From: Bacillota bacterium
Lineage (GTDB): Bacteria > Bacillota > Sulfobacillia > JAJZYS01 > JAJYTV01
DNA length: 6,503 nt
Direction: 5' to 3'
NCBI GenBank assembly: GCA_021806845.1
Contig: JAKAPV010000174.1
Coordinates: 1-6,503 of the forward strand
The translations under genes and the position numbers were made by a program. The notes beneath the pieces are model-generated. The model was not told the origin of the DNA. It was given only the letters and a program-made list of their open reading frames with translations, and ran no database searches. Below are positions 5,765-6,503 of this stretch, piece by piece (the stretch's first letter is position 1; the number at the start of each line of letters is the position of its first letter).

Positions 5765-6503
5765 CTAGTAGTGCATGACCTGGTTGACCGAAACGCGCTT
5801 GCGGAAGACCCAGTAGGTCCAGATCAGGTAGGCAAGCACGATCGGCAGTGCGCTGAACGCGACGATCGTCATCACGTGCAGGCTGTAGGTGTTCGAGGCC
5901 GCGTTGTACACCGTTAGATTCCACCGCGGGTTGAGACTCGACACCATGACGTTCGGGAAGAGGGTGAGGAAGACGCTCGCGACCACCAGCAGCATGGCAA
6001 TGCTCGTCGAGACGAACGACCACCCTTCCTTGCGGCGGTCGAGGAACAGCCGCGTCGAAACGAGGCTGAGGCCTGCAAGGACGGCGATGACGCCTGGCAG
6101 CATGCCGACGTGCGTGCTGCTGAACATATCTGTGCGCAGCATGCTGTAGGCGACGAACAGCACGGCCACGCCGGTCGCGATCCAGCCGACCTTGTACGCT
6201 CCCGTCCGGGACCTGGCGTTCAGCTCGCCCTCTGTCTTGAGCGTCAGGTAGACGGCGCCGTGCAGCGTGAAGACGAAGAGGGTCACGAGGCCGCCCACAA
6301 GCGCGTACGGATTCAGCAGATTGAAGAAGCCGCCGACGTAGTTCATGTGCGCGTCGATCGGCACGCCTTCCATGAGCTTCGCGATGGCGACGCCCCAGAG
6401 CAGTGCGGGAACCGCGCTCCCGAAGAAGATCAGCCAGTCGAAGAGGTTGCGCCAGCCCGGCCGGTTGTCCTTGCTGCGGAATTCGAAGGCGACGCCGCGC
6501 GCG
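5765..6503 (-). CDS. cydB: CydB, cytochrome bd quinol oxidase subunit II (N-terminus outside window)
   Basis: The frame is open from the right edge to TAG 5767-5765, giving 245 visible residues; about 90 N-terminal residues should lie beyond the edge, given a usual length near 340. The visible part begins ARGVAFEFRSKDNRPGW, the conserved CydB loop, then LMEGVPIDAHMNYVGGFFNL, the periplasmic region after a membrane helix, and NPYALVGGL. About six hydrophobic helices are visible. Together with CydA, which carries the hemes, CydB forms the membrane quinol:O2 oxidoreductase that reduces oxygen to water with high affinity. The compact form and the GVPID region resemble Firmicute rather than E. coli CydB. 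Genes for the assembly exporter follow directly, so one transcript probably covers oxidase and exporter. ATG 6373 is internal and not the start. Confidence 0.95.
   Translation of the reverse strand, partial: ARGVAFEFRSKDNRPGWRNLFDWLIFFGSAVPALLWGVAIAKLMEGVPIDAHMNYVGGFFNLLNPYALVGGLVTLFVFTLHGAVYLTLKTEGELNARSRTGAYKVGWIATGVAVLFVAYSMLRTDMFSSTHVGMLPGVIAVLAGLSLVSTRLFLDRRKEGWSFVSTSIAMLLVVASVFLTLFPNVMVSSLNPRWNLTVYNAASNTYSLHVMTIVAFSALPIVLAYLIWTYWVFRKRVSVNQVMHY

Overview
The window looks like chromosomal DNA from a GC-rich, endospore-forming Firmicute, perhaps of the Alicyclobacillus/Kyrpidia type. That placement is an inference. It rests on the short Bacillus-style CydB, the high GC of the cyd genes, and a gene fragment that reads like dipicolinate synthase subunit B, a sporulation protein.

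Layout from right to left, since almost everything is on the minus strand. Positions 6503-2282 hold the end of a cytochrome bd oxidase operon: cydB (its N-terminus lies beyond the window), then cydD, then cydC. The genes are packed tightly, with a short gap between cydB and cydD and a 4-base ATGA overlap between cydD and cydC. CydB is a subunit of the quinol oxidase. CydD and CydC form the heterodimeric ABC exporter needed to assemble it. cydA is expected just outside the right edge.

Positions 2281-1805 are a scar region of about 480 bases. One open frame there (2240-1893) joins two unrelated gene pieces: the N-terminal part of an AbiEii-like nucleotidyltransferase, paralogous to the intact gene next door, and a middle piece of a SpoVFB/DpaB-like flavoprotein. 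Neither piece is complete.

Positions 1804-771 hold a two-gene module with an ATGA overlap: an intact AbiEii-like nucleotidyltransferase and a small DUF6922-like protein. This is probably a toxin-antitoxin-like or defence-related accessory cassette inserted downstream of cydC.

Positions 770-329 contain no gene I can support. Positions 2-328 on the plus strand are the C-terminal end of a protein resembling CaiB/BaiF-family CoA-transferases, and it converges on the minus-strand genes. I see no tRNA, rRNA, CRISPR array, intact insertion sequence or convincing terminator.
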